Counted from the first letter of the stretch, positions 23,688-32,965 are shown. The stretch: DNA of 41,382 bases from Amycolatopsis marina (GCF_900111885.1 NZ_FOKG01000002.1:392122-433503); one strand, 5' to 3'. Notes: a model not told the origin generated them from the sequence alone. A program made the numbers and translations.

Positions 23688-25280
23688 CTATGGCAGTGTG
23701 TCGAGATGCGGCCGGACGGTCCTGGCGAAGTTGTTGCCGTTGCTCACATCCCAGTTGATCGACCAGGTCATCGCGCCGCGGATTTCGGGATAGGTCCGTG
23801 GTGGGCGGAAACTGCCGCACCGCGTGCCCCTGGCGAGACAGTCGAGAGCACTGGTGACCACGGACGGTGCGACGACTCCGCCACCCGCCGCACCTGGGCC
23901 CGCGGGCAGGCCGAGCGCGACCTGGTCGGGTCGAAGCCCGTTCTCCAACTGCAGGCAGGTCAGCGCCGTCAGGAAGTTCACCGTTCCCTGGCTGTAGGCC
24001 TGCGCCTGGTCACAGCCGAGCATGGAGCCCGAGTTGTAGAACTGGGTGTGCACGACCGTGAGGATGTCCTTGATGTCCAGCGCGAGCCGGAAGTAGGACG
24101 CTCCGGTCGACTGCATGTCGATGGTCTGCGGCGCCATCGTGATGATGAGGCCCGGACCCGCCATGGACCGCAGTGATCGCAGGGCCTGCGCCATGTAGGT
24201 GGGGTTCAGCCCGTTCTCCAGGTCAATGTCGACCCCGTCGAAGTCGTACTCCTGCATGATCGCGTGCACACTGCGGGCGAAGTTCCCCGCGGACGCGGAG
24301 TCGCCGACGCTGACCCGGCCGGTCTCCCCGCCGACGGAGAGAATGACCTTGGCACCACGAGCTTTGAGGGTTCGCACATCGGCCTTGAAGTCGGTGTCGC
24401 TGTACCCGCCGAGCGCGCTGGACAGCCCGGGGTCGACGCCGAACGTGACCGCGCCGGGCGTCCCCGTCGCCTCGGCGAAGGCGACCGCGACCAGGTCGTA
24501 CTCGGCGGGCACGTCGCGCAGGCGCAGTTCCACCGCGGGGTTGACGAAGTTGTGCCAGTACCCGGTGAGGAAATGCCTCGGGAGCTGACTCTGCTGGCAA
24601 CCGGAGGTGGACGCGGTGACCGCTGCGCTGTGGGGTGACTCGCCCGCGTCGTTGTAGGCGGCCACCGAGTAGGTGTGCGTCGAGCAGGTCTCGAGCCCGG
24701 ACAGCGTCGTCGCGGTCCCCGTCACCGTGCTGCGCAGCAGGTCACCCTCGTAGACGTGGTAGCCGGTCACCGGCCCCGGCGGAGCGGACCAGGCAAGGCC
24801 GATGGTCGACGCCGTGGTCCCGGTCACCCGCGGACCTTCCGGCGCACTCGGTGCGCCCGGCGTGCCCGGGTCGTCGCCCCCGGCGCAGCTCGCGCCGTTG
24901 ATCCGGCAGTTCACCGGGCCGCCCGCACCACTGAGCAGGAAGCCGAAGGTGACCGACGCGCCGGGTGCGATGGTGCCGTTGTACTCCCGGTTGGTGAAGG
25001 TGTGACGGTCACCGTCCGATTCACGCAGGGCATCCCAGTGGCTGCCGATCCCGGTGCCCGAGGGCAGGTCGAACTCCACTCGCCAGCCCGTGATCGTGCT
25101 CGGTCCACGGTTGCTGATCGTGTACTTGCCTTCCGAACCGGAACCCCAGTCGGACACCTTGGCAAAGCTCGCGGTGCCACCGGCCGCAATGGCGACCTGT
25201 CCCGGCACGACCACGGCGGCCAGCGTGAGCACGGCGGTCGTGACGAGCCGGGTCAGCCTGCGAGCGAGGACGTGTTTCAT
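23688..25280 (-). CDS. Secreted family 18 chitinase with CBM2 and FnIII
   Basis: A 530-residue exported enzyme. A signal peptide (about 1-33) precedes a CBM2-like domain (about 36-131, with GWRVEFDLPSGT and YNGTIAPGASVTFGF), an FnIII domain (about 145-226) and a GH18 domain (about 234-530). The GH18 signature DGVDIDLE is at 348-355, with E355 as catalytic acid. The layout matches Streptomyces-type chitinases. ATG 25280 has AGGAGG eight bases upstream; an in-frame start at 25346 would cross the dre-like site. It is the first gene of the chitinase operon. Confidence 0.95.
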   Translation of the reverse strand: MKHVLARRLTRLVTTAVLTLAAVVVPGQVAIAAGGTASFAKVSDWGSGSEGKYTISNRGPSTITGWRVEFDLPSGTGIGSHWDALRESDGDRHTFTNREYNGTIAPGASVTFGFLLSGAGGPVNCRINGASCAGGDDPGTPGAPSAPEGPRVTGTTASTIGLAWSAPPGPVTGYHVYEGDLLRSTVTGTATTLSGLETCSTHTYSVAAYNDAGESPHSAAVTASTSGCQQSQLPRHFLTGYWHNFVNPAVELRLRDVPAEYDLVAVAFAEATGTPGAVTFGVDPGLSSALGGYSDTDFKADVRTLKARGAKVILSVGGETGRVSVGDSASAGNFARSVHAIMQEYDFDGVDIDLENGLNPTYMAQALRSLRSMAGPGLIITMAPQTIDMQSTGASYFRLALDIKDILTVVHTQFYNSGSMLGCDQAQAYSQGTVNFLTALTCLQLENGLRPDQVALGLPAGPGAAGGGVVAPSVVTSALDCLARGTRCGSFRPPRTYPEIRGAMTWSINWDVSNGNNFARTVRPHLDTLP

Positions 25281-25325
25281 GTCGACGACCTCCTGATGCG
25301 GCGGGCAGGGGAACGCCGCTATATA

Positions 25326-25337
25326 TTGTCTAGACCA
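25326..25337. promoter_or_regulatory. DasR-type dre site of the chitinase operon
   Basis: TTGTCTAGACCA matches the dre core TGGTCTAGACCA at 11 of 12 positions, and the right flank continues AAT as in the longer consensus. It lies about 45 bases upstream of the first chitinase start, beside ATATAT that could be the promoter -10. DasR is the GntR-type repressor released by glucosamine-6-phosphate and controls chitinases in streptomycetes and relatives. Confidence 0.72.
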
Positions 25338-25470
25338 ATTGCCCATTGAAGTCCACCCTTCTTTCGGCGGGAGGCGTACCTCAGTCCACAGTGCTCAGTT
25401 GCGGTGCCGAAGCCAATGCCTCGGCACAGGTGGCGTTTGCGGAGTAGCGGGAGCGGGTACCGCTGCCCGT

Positions 25471-26661
25471 GTGAGGACTGGAGAGAACGAGAACGCCGAG
25501 ACCGGTGGGCCGCAGGCCGAAGGGTCCGGACGGGAGCGGGTGGTCATCGGCCTGATCTCGGATCCAGACCTGCCCGAGCTGGTCGCCCAGCAACTGGCCG
25601 ACGACCTTCCGAAAGCCCTGGCCGACCGGGTGAGCGACCGGGTTCGCTGGCAGGTCGAACTGACGGCCGAACCGTTCGAGGCGATGGCACCGGACTTCGA
25701 CCGGCTGATCGACAAGGCGCGCGAGCGGGTGCGGAACACGAACTGGGACTTCGCGGTGTGCATCACCGATGTACCGGTGCGCAGCGACAACCGATTCGTG
25801 CTCGCCGACGTCAGCGGAAAGGACGGCGTCACCCTGATCTCCCTGCCCGCCCTCGGCGGTTTAAGGCTGCGGCAGCGGGCCCGCGACACCGTCGTCCCGA
25901 TCATCGACTTCCTCGCCACCAAGATCCCCCGGCCGGATGGTCGCCGCTCGCCGGACGTGCCGCGGCTGGACCGGAGCTTTCTCGAGATGGGGCACTCCAC
26001 GAGCGTGCGCAAACCGGACGACGGTGACGTCACCGTCGAGATCGTCCGGAAGACCGGTTCCGGGATCATCCGGCTGCTGGCCGGGATGGTGCGGGCGAAC
26101 CGGCCATGGCAACTGGTGCTCGGGTTGTCCACGGCACTGGCCGGGTCCCTGGCCGGTGTCGCGTTCGGTCTGCTGTACTCCAGCATCTGGCAACTCGCCA
26201 CGGCGCTGAGCCCACTGCGGATGATCGGGGTCATCCTGGTGGCCATCGCCGCGTTGAGTACCTGGATCATCGCCGGCCACAGTCTCTGGGAGCGCCGCAC
26301 GCTGCCCGGCGGCAGACGCTCCTCGGGCACCGGACTGCGGAACGCGGGCACCATACTCACCGTCACGCTGGGCACGGTCGCGTTCTTCCTGTCCTTGGTC
26401 CTGCTGGCGAGCGCCGCGGCCGCACTGATCATTCCACCGGACTTCCTCGCCCAGAACCTCGGCAGGCCGGCGGACTGGCAGGACTACCTGTCCGTGGCGA
26501 TGATGGCCAGCGTGCTCGGCACGGTCGCCGGGGCAGTGGGCTCCGGCCTGGAGGACGACCAGACGGTCCGCAGGGCCACCTACGGCTACCGGGAGCAGGA
26601 GCGCTGGCGTGAGGTGACCCGCAAGGGGCACACGGGCGGAGGCGAGGATCCACAGCGGTGA
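25471..26661 (+). CDS. Multi-pass membrane protein of unknown function
   Basis: A 396-residue protein with a soluble N-terminal domain (about 20-175: VVIGLISDPDLPELVAQQLA, WDFAVCITDVPVRSDN, LISLPALGGLRL) and a C-terminal membrane part with about five hydrophobic segments, including LVLGLSTALAGSLAGVAFGL and GVILVAIAALSTWIIAGHSL. I have seen similar actinomycete proteins without assigned function. The GTG at 25471 is the likely start, though its ribosome-binding site is weak; an in-frame ATG at 25339 would add a non-conserved stretch overlapping the chitinase promoter. Confidence 0.82.
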   Translation: MRTGENENAETGGPQAEGSGRERVVIGLISDPDLPELVAQQLADDLPKALADRVSDRVRWQVELTAEPFEAMAPDFDRLIDKARERVRNTNWDFAVCITDVPVRSDNRFVLADVSGKDGVTLISLPALGGLRLRQRARDTVVPIIDFLATKIPRPDGRRSPDVPRLDRSFLEMGHSTSVRKPDDGDVTVEIVRKTGSGIIRLLAGMVRANRPWQLVLGLSTALAGSLAGVAFGLLYSSIWQLATALSPLRMIGVILVAIAALSTWIIAGHSLWERRTLPGGRRSSGTGLRNAGTILTVTLGTVAFFLSLVLLASAAAALIIPPDFLAQNLGRPADWQDYLSVAMMASVLGTVAGAVGSGLEDDQTVRRATYGYREQERWREVTRKGHTGGGEDPQR

Positions 26662-26684
26662 TGTGGTGTCCCGCCCGGCTCACC

Positions 26685-27626
26685 TCACCCGTCTGCAGTG
26701 GCGAGCCGGTACTGCGCGGGACTGACACCGTGCACTCGCTTGAACGCGGCGCTCAACGCGAAGGAACTGCCGTAGCCGACCTTTCTGGCGACGGCTCCGA
26801 TGGTGACGTCCGGTTCCCGGAGCAGGTCGGCGGCCACGGCGAGCCGCCACCCGGCGAGGAAGGTCATCGGCGGTTCACCGACCAGTTCGGTGAACCTGCG
26901 GGCCAGCCCGGCGCGGGACGCTCCGGTCGCGGCCGCCAGTGTGGCCACGGTCCACGACTTCGCCGGATCGGCGTGCAGCAGGCGTAGCGCGTGGCCCACC
27001 AGCGGATCACCGAGGGCGCGGTACCAGGCAGGCGCCTCGGCTTCGGGCCGGGAGAACCAGGACCGCAGAACCGCGACGAGCAGCAGATCCAGCAGCCGGT
27101 CGAGGACGACCTCCTGGCCGGGCTCGTCCTTGACGATCTCGGTGTCGAGCAGCCGCAACAGCGGCGAGTCCCACGCCTCCCTCGGGTGCACGACCAGATC
27201 AGGCAACGCACCGAGCAGCCGCTGGCTCACGGCACCGCGCAGCTGGTAGGTGCCGATCAACATCACCGTCGAACCATCTGCGCAGTTGCCCCAGGTCCGC
27301 ACGCCCAGATCCATCTCGGCCGACAGAGTTCCACCCCGCGGGTCGGTGCAGGTCTGTCCAGGATGGACGATCACCTGAGGCTGCGAGGTGAGATCGTCGG
27401 CGACGGTGTACGGCTCGGGGCCACGCAGGATGGCGAGGTCGCCGGGGCGTAACCTGCGTGGTTTCCCTTCCGTGGGCAGCACCCAGCTCATTCCCCGCAT
27501 CATCGCCACGAGCGTGAGCGGGGCCTCGTCCTGCACCCGTATCGACCAAGGCGGCTCCATGACGCCACGGAGCAAGAAGGCGCCCCGTGCACGAGGCCCG
27601 TCCAGGAGACCGGCGAACACGTCCAT
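26685..27626 (-). CDS. AraC-family regulator with N-terminal cupin
   Basis: A 313-residue regulator. The N-terminal cupin-like domain (about 1-190) begins MDVFAGLLDGPRARGAF, a common start in this subgroup. The C-terminal AraC domain (about 205-310) carries two helix-turn-helix units: WTVATLAAATGASRAGLARR, and the second one in IGAVARKVGYGSSFALSAAF. It ends KRVHGVSPAQYR. It diverges from an NmrA-type oxidoreductase gene and most likely controls it in response to a small molecule or redox signal. Confidence 0.95.
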   Translation of the reverse strand: MDVFAGLLDGPRARGAFLLRGVMEPPWSIRVQDEAPLTLVAMMRGMSWVLPTEGKPRRLRPGDLAILRGPEPYTVADDLTSQPQVIVHPGQTCTDPRGGTLSAEMDLGVRTWGNCADGSTVMLIGTYQLRGAVSQRLLGALPDLVVHPREAWDSPLLRLLDTEIVKDEPGQEVVLDRLLDLLLVAVLRSWFSRPEAEAPAWYRALGDPLVGHALRLLHADPAKSWTVATLAAATGASRAGLARRFTELVGEPPMTFLAGWRLAVAADLLREPDVTIGAVARKVGYGSSFALSAAFKRVHGVSPAQYRLATADG

Positions 27627-27644
27627 GGGGGAAGCCTAGTGTCC

Positions 27645-27684
27645 TGGACGCGAAAACATGGATCCGAGCTTCTGGACCATGGAC
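27645..27684. promoter_or_regulatory. Phased TGGA repeats between araC-type and nmrA-type genes
   Basis: TGGAC/T occurs at 27645, 27659, 27673 and 27680, spaced 14, 14 and 7 bases apart. The repeats sit in the narrow gap between divergent genes. AraC proteins often bind direct repeats, so these are candidate operators. Chance is not excluded, because the repeats are short. Confidence 0.4.
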
Positions 27685-27714
27685 CGTCTCACTACCGCAG
27701 GTTTGACTGAGGTC

Positions 27715-28575
27715 ATGCCGACCAACGAGACAACAACGAACAACCGCGCACCGGGCAGGACGCTCGTGCTTGGCGGTACGGGCAAGACCGGGAGCCGCGT
27801 CCTGCGGCGGCTGCGGGAGTTGGAGCTGCCTGCACGCGCCGGTTCCCGGTCCGGCGAGCCGCGGTTCGACTGGGCGGACCAGACGACCTGGGAACCCGTG
27901 CTGCGCGGCGTCACCTCGGCCTACCTGGCGTACTCGCCGGATGCCGGCTTTCCGGGAGCCGCCGACACGATCCGCTCGTTCGCGAAGCTGGCAGCGGAGT
28001 CCGGAGTCGAACGGCTGGTTTTGCTGAGCGGCCGGGGTGAGGCCGGGGCCCGGCGCAGCGAGCAGGCTGTGCGGGACTCCGGAACCGAGTGGACGGTCGT
28101 CCGGTCGAGCTTCTTCGCGCAGAACTTCAGTGAGGACTTCCTCGTCGACGGCGTGCGCACCGGTGTGGTCGCCTTCGCCGCGGCGGACGTAGGCGAACCG
28201 TTCATCGACGTCGAGGACATCGCGGAGGTCGCCACGGCGGCACTGACCGAGACCGGTCACGCGGGGCAGGTCTACGAGGTCACCGGCCCACGGCTGCTGA
28301 CCTTCCCGGACGCCGTCGCGGAGATCGGCGAGGCCTGCGGGCGAACAATCGACTACCTGGCGCTCACACCGCGCGAGTTCGAGATCGGCATGGTCGAACA
28401 GGGGCTTCCGGCGGACTTCTCCGCGCAGTTGACAAGCCTGTTCCAGGACATTCTCGACGGCCCCAATGCCAGCCTCGCCGACGGTGTCCAGCGAGCACTC
28501 GGTCGAGAACCCCGTGACTTTGCCGACTATGCGCGCGACACCGCGGCGACCGGCGTCTGGAACCGAGGAACCTGA
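27715..28575 (+). CDS. NmrA-like NAD(P)-binding protein
   Basis: A 286-residue atypical SDR of the NmrA/QOR2 group. The N-terminal TLVLGGTGKTGSRVLRRLRE carries the GxxGxxG nucleotide-binding motif. VERLVLLSGRGEAGARRSEQ and TEWTVVRSSFFAQNFSEDFL are typical. Such proteins act as NAD(P)H-dependent quinone or aldehyde reductases, or as redox sensors. The start is uncertain between ATG 27715 (used), 27658 and 27679. It is followed two bases later by a DUF1772 membrane gene, and with the divergent AraC gene forms a cassette that I recall from other actinomycetes. Confidence 0.88.
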   Translation: MPTNETTTNNRAPGRTLVLGGTGKTGSRVLRRLRELELPARAGSRSGEPRFDWADQTTWEPVLRGVTSAYLAYSPDAGFPGAADTIRSFAKLAAESGVERLVLLSGRGEAGARRSEQAVRDSGTEWTVVRSSFFAQNFSEDFLVDGVRTGVVAFAAADVGEPFIDVEDIAEVATAALTETGHAGQVYEVTGPRLLTFPDAVAEIGEACGRTIDYLALTPREFEIGMVEQGLPADFSAQLTSLFQDILDGPNASLADGVQRALGREPRDFADYARDTAATGVWNRGT

Positions 28576-28577
28576 GC

Positions 28578-29060
28578 ATGAACGAGTTTCTGCGCACCGC
28601 GACGCTTGTCGCGGCCACGATCTCGGCCGGCCTGCTGGCCGGGTTGTTCTACGCCTTCTCGATCGCCGTCATGCCTGGACTCCGCCGCAGTGCGGATCGT
28701 TCTTTCGTGGACGCGATGAGCCGGATCAACGTGGCGATCGTCAACCCCTGGTTCCTGCTCAGTTTCGTCGGTGCACCGTTGTTGACCGTCCTCACCGGAG
28801 TCCTCCACCTCGACAAGGGTGCCGCACTCGCCTGGATCGTGGCCGCGTTCGTGCTGGCCTTGGCGACTCTGGCCGTCACGGGGTGGGTCAACATCCCGCT
28901 CAACAACGCGCTCGGCTCGGCGGGGCCACCGGCGCGGATTTCCGACCCGGCAGCGGTGCGTTCCGCGTTCGAGACCAGGTGGGTCCGGTGGAACCATCTC
29001 CGCACCCTGACCTCGACGGGAGCGTTCGTCTGCCTTGCCTGCGCGCTCGTGACGGTCTGA
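28578..29060 (+). CDS. DUF1772 (anthrone-oxygenase-like) membrane protein
   Basis: A 160-residue protein with four hydrophobic segments: VAATISAGLLAGLFYAFSIA near the start, PWFLLSFVGAPLLTVLTGVL, IVAAFVLALATLAVTGWV and a C-terminal CLACALV helix. The central VNIPLNNAL and the RWVRWNHLRTL motif before the last helix are typical of DUF1772. Some relatives oxidise anthrones; most are uncharacterised. ATG 28578 is two bases after the NmrA-like gene stop. Confidence 0.9.
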   Translation: MNEFLRTATLVAATISAGLLAGLFYAFSIAVMPGLRRSADRSFVDAMSRINVAIVNPWFLLSFVGAPLLTVLTGVLHLDKGAALAWIVAAFVLALATLAVTGWVNIPLNNALGSAGPPARISDPAAVRSAFETRWVRWNHLRTLTSTGAFVCLACALVTV

Positions 29061-29164
29061 GGATTCGAGCCCACAGAGGTCTGCACCAGTAAGCGGCCAG
29101 GGACTACCCAACGTCGATCTGCCGTGACCGCGAAGGCCGAACCTTCAGCCGGTGAGCCTCCCTC

Positions 29165-29186
29165 GTTCACCGTCCGGTCACAGCGT
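29165..29186. promoter_or_regulatory. PHO-box-like direct repeat (PhoP site)
   Basis: GTTCACCGTCC (29165-29175) is followed directly by GGTCACAGCGT (29176-29186). This matches two adjacent 11-base PHO-box units, whose first seven bases follow G(G/T)TCAYY. It lies 54 bases before the start of an exported phosphoesterase, a typical PhoP-regulated gene. Confidence 0.55.
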
Positions 29187-29239
29187 CGCCAGTTTCCGGC
29201 CGCAAGCTGACCGGCAGTCCTGACGTAGGGAGAATTTCC

Positions 29240-31111
29240 ATGGTTGACGAGCCCCAGCCCCGCGACTTCGGGCGCCGCACGCTGCTGCAGGCCGCGATCG
29301 GCGCGCCGGTCGTCGTCGCCTCCACCACGGTCCTCAATGGAGCTGAAGCGAATGCGGCCGCTGCGGGCTCCGGCAAGGCGGATCCGCGAAGTCCCCGGTT
29401 CACCGTCGCCGTCCTGCCCGATACGCAGTACCTCATCGACGAGGGGGGTTCCGACCACGAACCGGTGCGGGAGACCCTGCGCTACCTGGTGCGGCAGCGA
29501 AAGTCCGACAACATCGTGTTCATGGCGCAGATCGGCGATGTCACCGAACACGGCAGCGAGCAGGAGATGCGGCTGGCCGATCAGGTTTTCCGTGCCATCG
29601 ACGGGAAACTGCCGTACAGCGTGCTGACCGGAAATCACGACGTGCCCTCCGACACCGACGACCAGCGGGGCCCGACCCCGTACTTGCGGACTTTCGGCCC
29701 CGCGCGCTCCGCCCGGATGTCCACCTACGGCGGATCCTCGCCGGACGGGTACAACAGCTACCACATGATCGACGCGGGCGGGCGCCAGTGGCTGCTGCTC
29801 GCACTGGACTGGCGAGTGTCGGAGCAGGGCATGCGATGGGCTCAGCAGGTCATCGACCGGCACCGCACACTGCCCGCCATCCTGACCACCCACGATCTGG
29901 TGTGGGCCGACGAAGCGGGTTCGGCCCGGCTCTCAGGTCATGGTCAACGGCTGTGGGACGGGCTGATCCGCCGTAACGATCAGATCTTCCTCACAATCAA
30001 CGGCCACTACTGGCCGCCGGGGCGCACCACCCTGACCAACGACCACGGCAACCCGGTTCACCTGCACCTCACGAACTACCAGGATCGCTACTACGGAGGT
30101 GCCGGCATGGTTCGGCTCTACTCCTTCGACCTCGCCCGCAACGTCGTCGACGTCGAGACGTTCTCGCCGTGGCTGCTCGCGCGCAGGCCGCAGGACCGGA
30201 CCACGTTGGAAGCCGAGACCGTGGAACTCACCGGCGACGCCGACAGATTCAGCGTCGAGGTGGACTTCGACCAACGGTTCGCCGGTTTCGCCCCGCCAGC
30301 CGCACCGCCCGCTCGTCCCGCGGACGCGGTGCTGCCTCGTGGAACGGTGGCCTACTGGCGATTCGACCGCTCCGGGCTGGCAGGCACACCGGCCGACGGC
30401 GCACCGCTGCTCGCGGGCGCCGTCGCGCGCGACCTCAGTGGCAACGGCAACGATCTGACCGCGCGACGCCTGCACTCGAGCCCGGCGGAGGTGCTGACCT
30501 GGTCCGCCGAACACCACGTGGCGCAGCCCGCACATGCGAGCCTGCGTTTCGACGGCGGCCGGAACCCGGACCGGGGTGCGGTGCTGCGCACGGCGGCGCG
30601 CGCGCCGATCAACTCCATGACCTTCGAATCCGGCTACACGATCGAGACGTTCCTCAAACTGCCCGACCCGTTCGAGGGTGATCACGCTTTCATGGGAGTC
30701 CTGAGCTGGGAAGGACGCAGCGGGGACGCGGGCAAGACGGCGGGCTGGTCGCAGGACGAACCGACGTGCAGCCTCAACATCTCCGGAGAACGGTTCGTGC
30801 AGTACGTCGTCTACCCGAAGCACCGGGACGCCGACCCCACCTCGTGGAGCCATGCACTGCCGGTAGGCAGGTGGACACACATCGCAGTAGTGAACGACGG
30901 GCGACGAACGACCATGTACGTCGACGGGTCGAAGATCGCGCGCAATCCGGCCGAGGAGTCCAAGGGAATCGCCACCCTGGGCAAACCCTTCGCGCTCGGC
31001 GGCACCCAGTTCGCCGAGCGCTACGGCCAGGGCTTCTACGGTTGGATCGGGGATACCAGGATCGTGTCCCGGGCGCTGCGGCCCGAGGAGTTCATGACGT
31101 CTCTGCGGTGA
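29240..31111 (+). CDS. Tat-exported metallophosphoesterase with LamG-like domain
   Basis: A 623-residue exported protein. FGRRTLLQAAIGAPVVVAST is a twin-arginine signal, cut after about residue 40. The phosphoesterase domain (about 54-310) has VLPDTQYL, IGDVTEHG, GNHDVP, TTHDLVW and NGHYWPPG; the first motif is D-x-Q rather than D-x-H, as in the LamG-linked subgroup. A linker and a LamG/concanavalin-like domain (about 370-620) follow, with WTHIAVVNDGRRTTMYVDG. It probably releases phosphate from extracellular esters, with the LamG part binding a glycan. ATG 29240 follows GGGAGAATTTCC. The upstream PHO-box-like repeat suggests induction by phosphate starvation. Confidence 0.9.
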   Translation: MVDEPQPRDFGRRTLLQAAIGAPVVVASTTVLNGAEANAAAAGSGKADPRSPRFTVAVLPDTQYLIDEGGSDHEPVRETLRYLVRQRKSDNIVFMAQIGDVTEHGSEQEMRLADQVFRAIDGKLPYSVLTGNHDVPSDTDDQRGPTPYLRTFGPARSARMSTYGGSSPDGYNSYHMIDAGGRQWLLLALDWRVSEQGMRWAQQVIDRHRTLPAILTTHDLVWADEAGSARLSGHGQRLWDGLIRRNDQIFLTINGHYWPPGRTTLTNDHGNPVHLHLTNYQDRYYGGAGMVRLYSFDLARNVVDVETFSPWLLARRPQDRTTLEAETVELTGDADRFSVEVDFDQRFAGFAPPAAPPARPADAVLPRGTVAYWRFDRSGLAGTPADGAPLLAGAVARDLSGNGNDLTARRLHSSPAEVLTWSAEHHVAQPAHASLRFDGGRNPDRGAVLRTAARAPINSMTFESGYTIETFLKLPDPFEGDHAFMGVLSWEGRSGDAGKTAGWSQDEPTCSLNISGERFVQYVVYPKHRDADPTSWSHALPVGRWTHIAVVNDGRRTTMYVDGSKIARNPAEESKGIATLGKPFALGGTQFAERYGQGFYGWIGDTRIVSRALRPEEFMTSLR

Positions 31112-31355
31112 TTGCCCGACCGGCGTCGGTGCATTGTGGACAGTGTGCCGCCACCGGTGAACATCTGCCCGGAAGCTAGTCGGGCTGGTGACGAACGCAC
31201 GGTTGTGGTTCGTTCGGCCACATCGATGCCACCTTCTCTGTCCAATCGCACAAGACCTCCGTGTCGTGGGCCACATACGGTGTCCCGAACACGAGTCACC
31301 AGTCCCAGCGAACACCGCAGGCCGCTGTGGTGCCGATGGGACAGAGGAGAGCGAG

Positions 31356-32948
31356 ATGGACCAGCTAGCAACGATTCCGTTCGTGTCCGGCGGCGCACCA
31401 CTGGCCGCAGAGGCGGCGGAGGAGAGCACGCTCGGGCGAATCGAAGCCACTATCAACGCAGCATTCGAACCGATTGCCCAAGGGCTCGGGGACTTCGTGT
31501 TCGCGGAGATCTCGGTCTTCGGGATCACCTTTCCCTGGATCGTGGCCTGGCTGGTCCTCGCGGGTGCGGTGTTCACGCTCTACCTGGGATTCATTCAGGT
31601 GCGCGGCCTCAAGCTGGCAATGCAGGTCGTCCGCGGCAAGCACAGCAAGGACAGCGATCCCGGCGAGATCACGCACTTCCAGGCCCTGAGTTCGGCCGTA
31701 TCGGGAACCGTCGGCCTCGGCAACATCGCCGGAGTCGGTGTCGCGGTCACCATCGGTGGCGCCGGTGCCACTTTCTGGATGGTCCTCTGCGGACTCCTCG
31801 GAATGGCGTCCAAATTCGTCGAGTGCACACTCGGGGTGCGCTACCGGGACCACCACTCGGACGGGACCGTCTCCGGTGGACCGATGCAGTATCTGAGCAA
31901 GGGCATCGCGGAACGGCTGCACGGCGCCGGCGGCAAGCTCGTCGGCAGGGTGCTGGCGGTTCTCGCCGCCATCATGATCCTGTTCTTCGGGATCGGCGGC
32001 GGCAACATGTTCCAGGCCAACCAGACTGTCTCGCAGATCCGCAATGTCACCGGCGGCGAGGACGGTCCCCTCGCGGGCGGCGGTTCCGCGTTGATCCTGG
32101 GTATCGTGCTTGCCGTCGTCGTCGGCGCGGTCATCATCGGCGGCATCAGGGCCATCGGCAAGGTGACCAGCAGGCTGGTTCCGGCCATGGCGCTCGTGTA
32201 CATCACCGCGTGCATGATCGTCATCCTGTTCAACATCACCGAGGTTCCCGCGGCGTTCGGTGAGATCTTCGCCGGCGCCTTCACCGGCGAGGGTGTCGTC
32301 GGTGGCGTGATCGGCGCGCTGATCGTCGGGTTCACCCGCGCCGCGTTCTCCAACGAGGCAGGACTGGGTTCGGCCCCGATCGCCCACTCCGCGGTGAAGA
32401 CCAGGCATCCGGCCAGTGAGGGCCATGTCGCGCTGCTCGAGCCGTTCATCGACACCGTGGTCGTCTGCACGATGACGGCACTGACCATCGTCATCGCCAA
32501 CAGTCAGGTCTGGAACGACGCCAAGGCCGCCTACTTCGCGGACGGAGAGACCATCGATGGGGTCACCGTCACCTCCTCGGCGTTCGAGACCGCACTGCCC
32601 TGGTTCCCGATCGTGCTTACCCTGGCCGTGGTGCTCTTCGCCATCTCGACGATGATCACCTGGGCCTACTACGGCCAGAAGGCCTGGACCTACCTGTTCG
32701 GCAAGAGCAAGTTCAGCGAGCGTTCCTACCAGCTCATGTTCTGCACCTTCATCGTGATCGGCTCGGTCCTGACGTTCGGCAGCGTGCTGGACTTCACCGA
32801 TGCCGTGCTGTTCCTGCTCGCACTGATCAACATCATCGGCCTGTACCTGCTGGCCCCCGTGGTCAAGAAGGAACTGGCCCGGTTCCGCACGGCACTGCGT
32901 ACCGGCGACGAGCGGGACACCCGCGAAACCGTGGACGAAGTGGTCTGA
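31356..32948 (+). CDS. AGCS-family alanine/glycine:sodium symporter
   Basis: A 530-residue membrane protein of the AGCS family, which imports alanine or glycine with sodium. The signature SAVSGTVGLGNIAGVGVAV is followed by IGGAGATFWMVLCGLLGMAS. AFSNEAGLGSAPIAHSAVKT and ITWAYYGQKAWTYLFG are also diagnostic. About ten to eleven membrane segments can be counted. ATG 31356 has GAGGAGAGCGAG upstream; in-frame starts up to 168 bases earlier lie in non-coding-like sequence. The 244-base upstream gap contains no recognisable glycine riboswitch. A strong terminator follows. Confidence 0.94.
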   Translation: MDQLATIPFVSGGAPLAAEAAEESTLGRIEATINAAFEPIAQGLGDFVFAEISVFGITFPWIVAWLVLAGAVFTLYLGFIQVRGLKLAMQVVRGKHSKDSDPGEITHFQALSSAVSGTVGLGNIAGVGVAVTIGGAGATFWMVLCGLLGMASKFVECTLGVRYRDHHSDGTVSGGPMQYLSKGIAERLHGAGGKLVGRVLAVLAAIMILFFGIGGGNMFQANQTVSQIRNVTGGEDGPLAGGGSALILGIVLAVVVGAVIIGGIRAIGKVTSRLVPAMALVYITACMIVILFNITEVPAAFGEIFAGAFTGEGVVGGVIGALIVGFTRAAFSNEAGLGSAPIAHSAVKTRHPASEGHVALLEPFIDTVVVCTMTALTIVIANSQVWNDAKAAYFADGETIDGVTVTSSAFETALPWFPIVLTLAVVLFAISTMITWAYYGQKAWTYLFGKSKFSERSYQLMFCTFIVIGSVLTFGSVLDFTDAVLFLLALINIIGLYLLAPVVKKELARFRTALRTGDERDTRETVDEVV

Positions 32949-32965
32949 CGGGGAACACCAGAGCT

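Noticed and set aside
31112..31355. Glycine riboswitch upstream of the AGCS symporter
   Set aside because: The conserved glycine-aptamer core sequences were not found, and no matching pairing was seen.
29933..31576. A 547-codon open frame antisense to the phosphoesterase/LamG gene
   Set aside because: It crosses a well-supported gene and an intergenic region and has no domain features.
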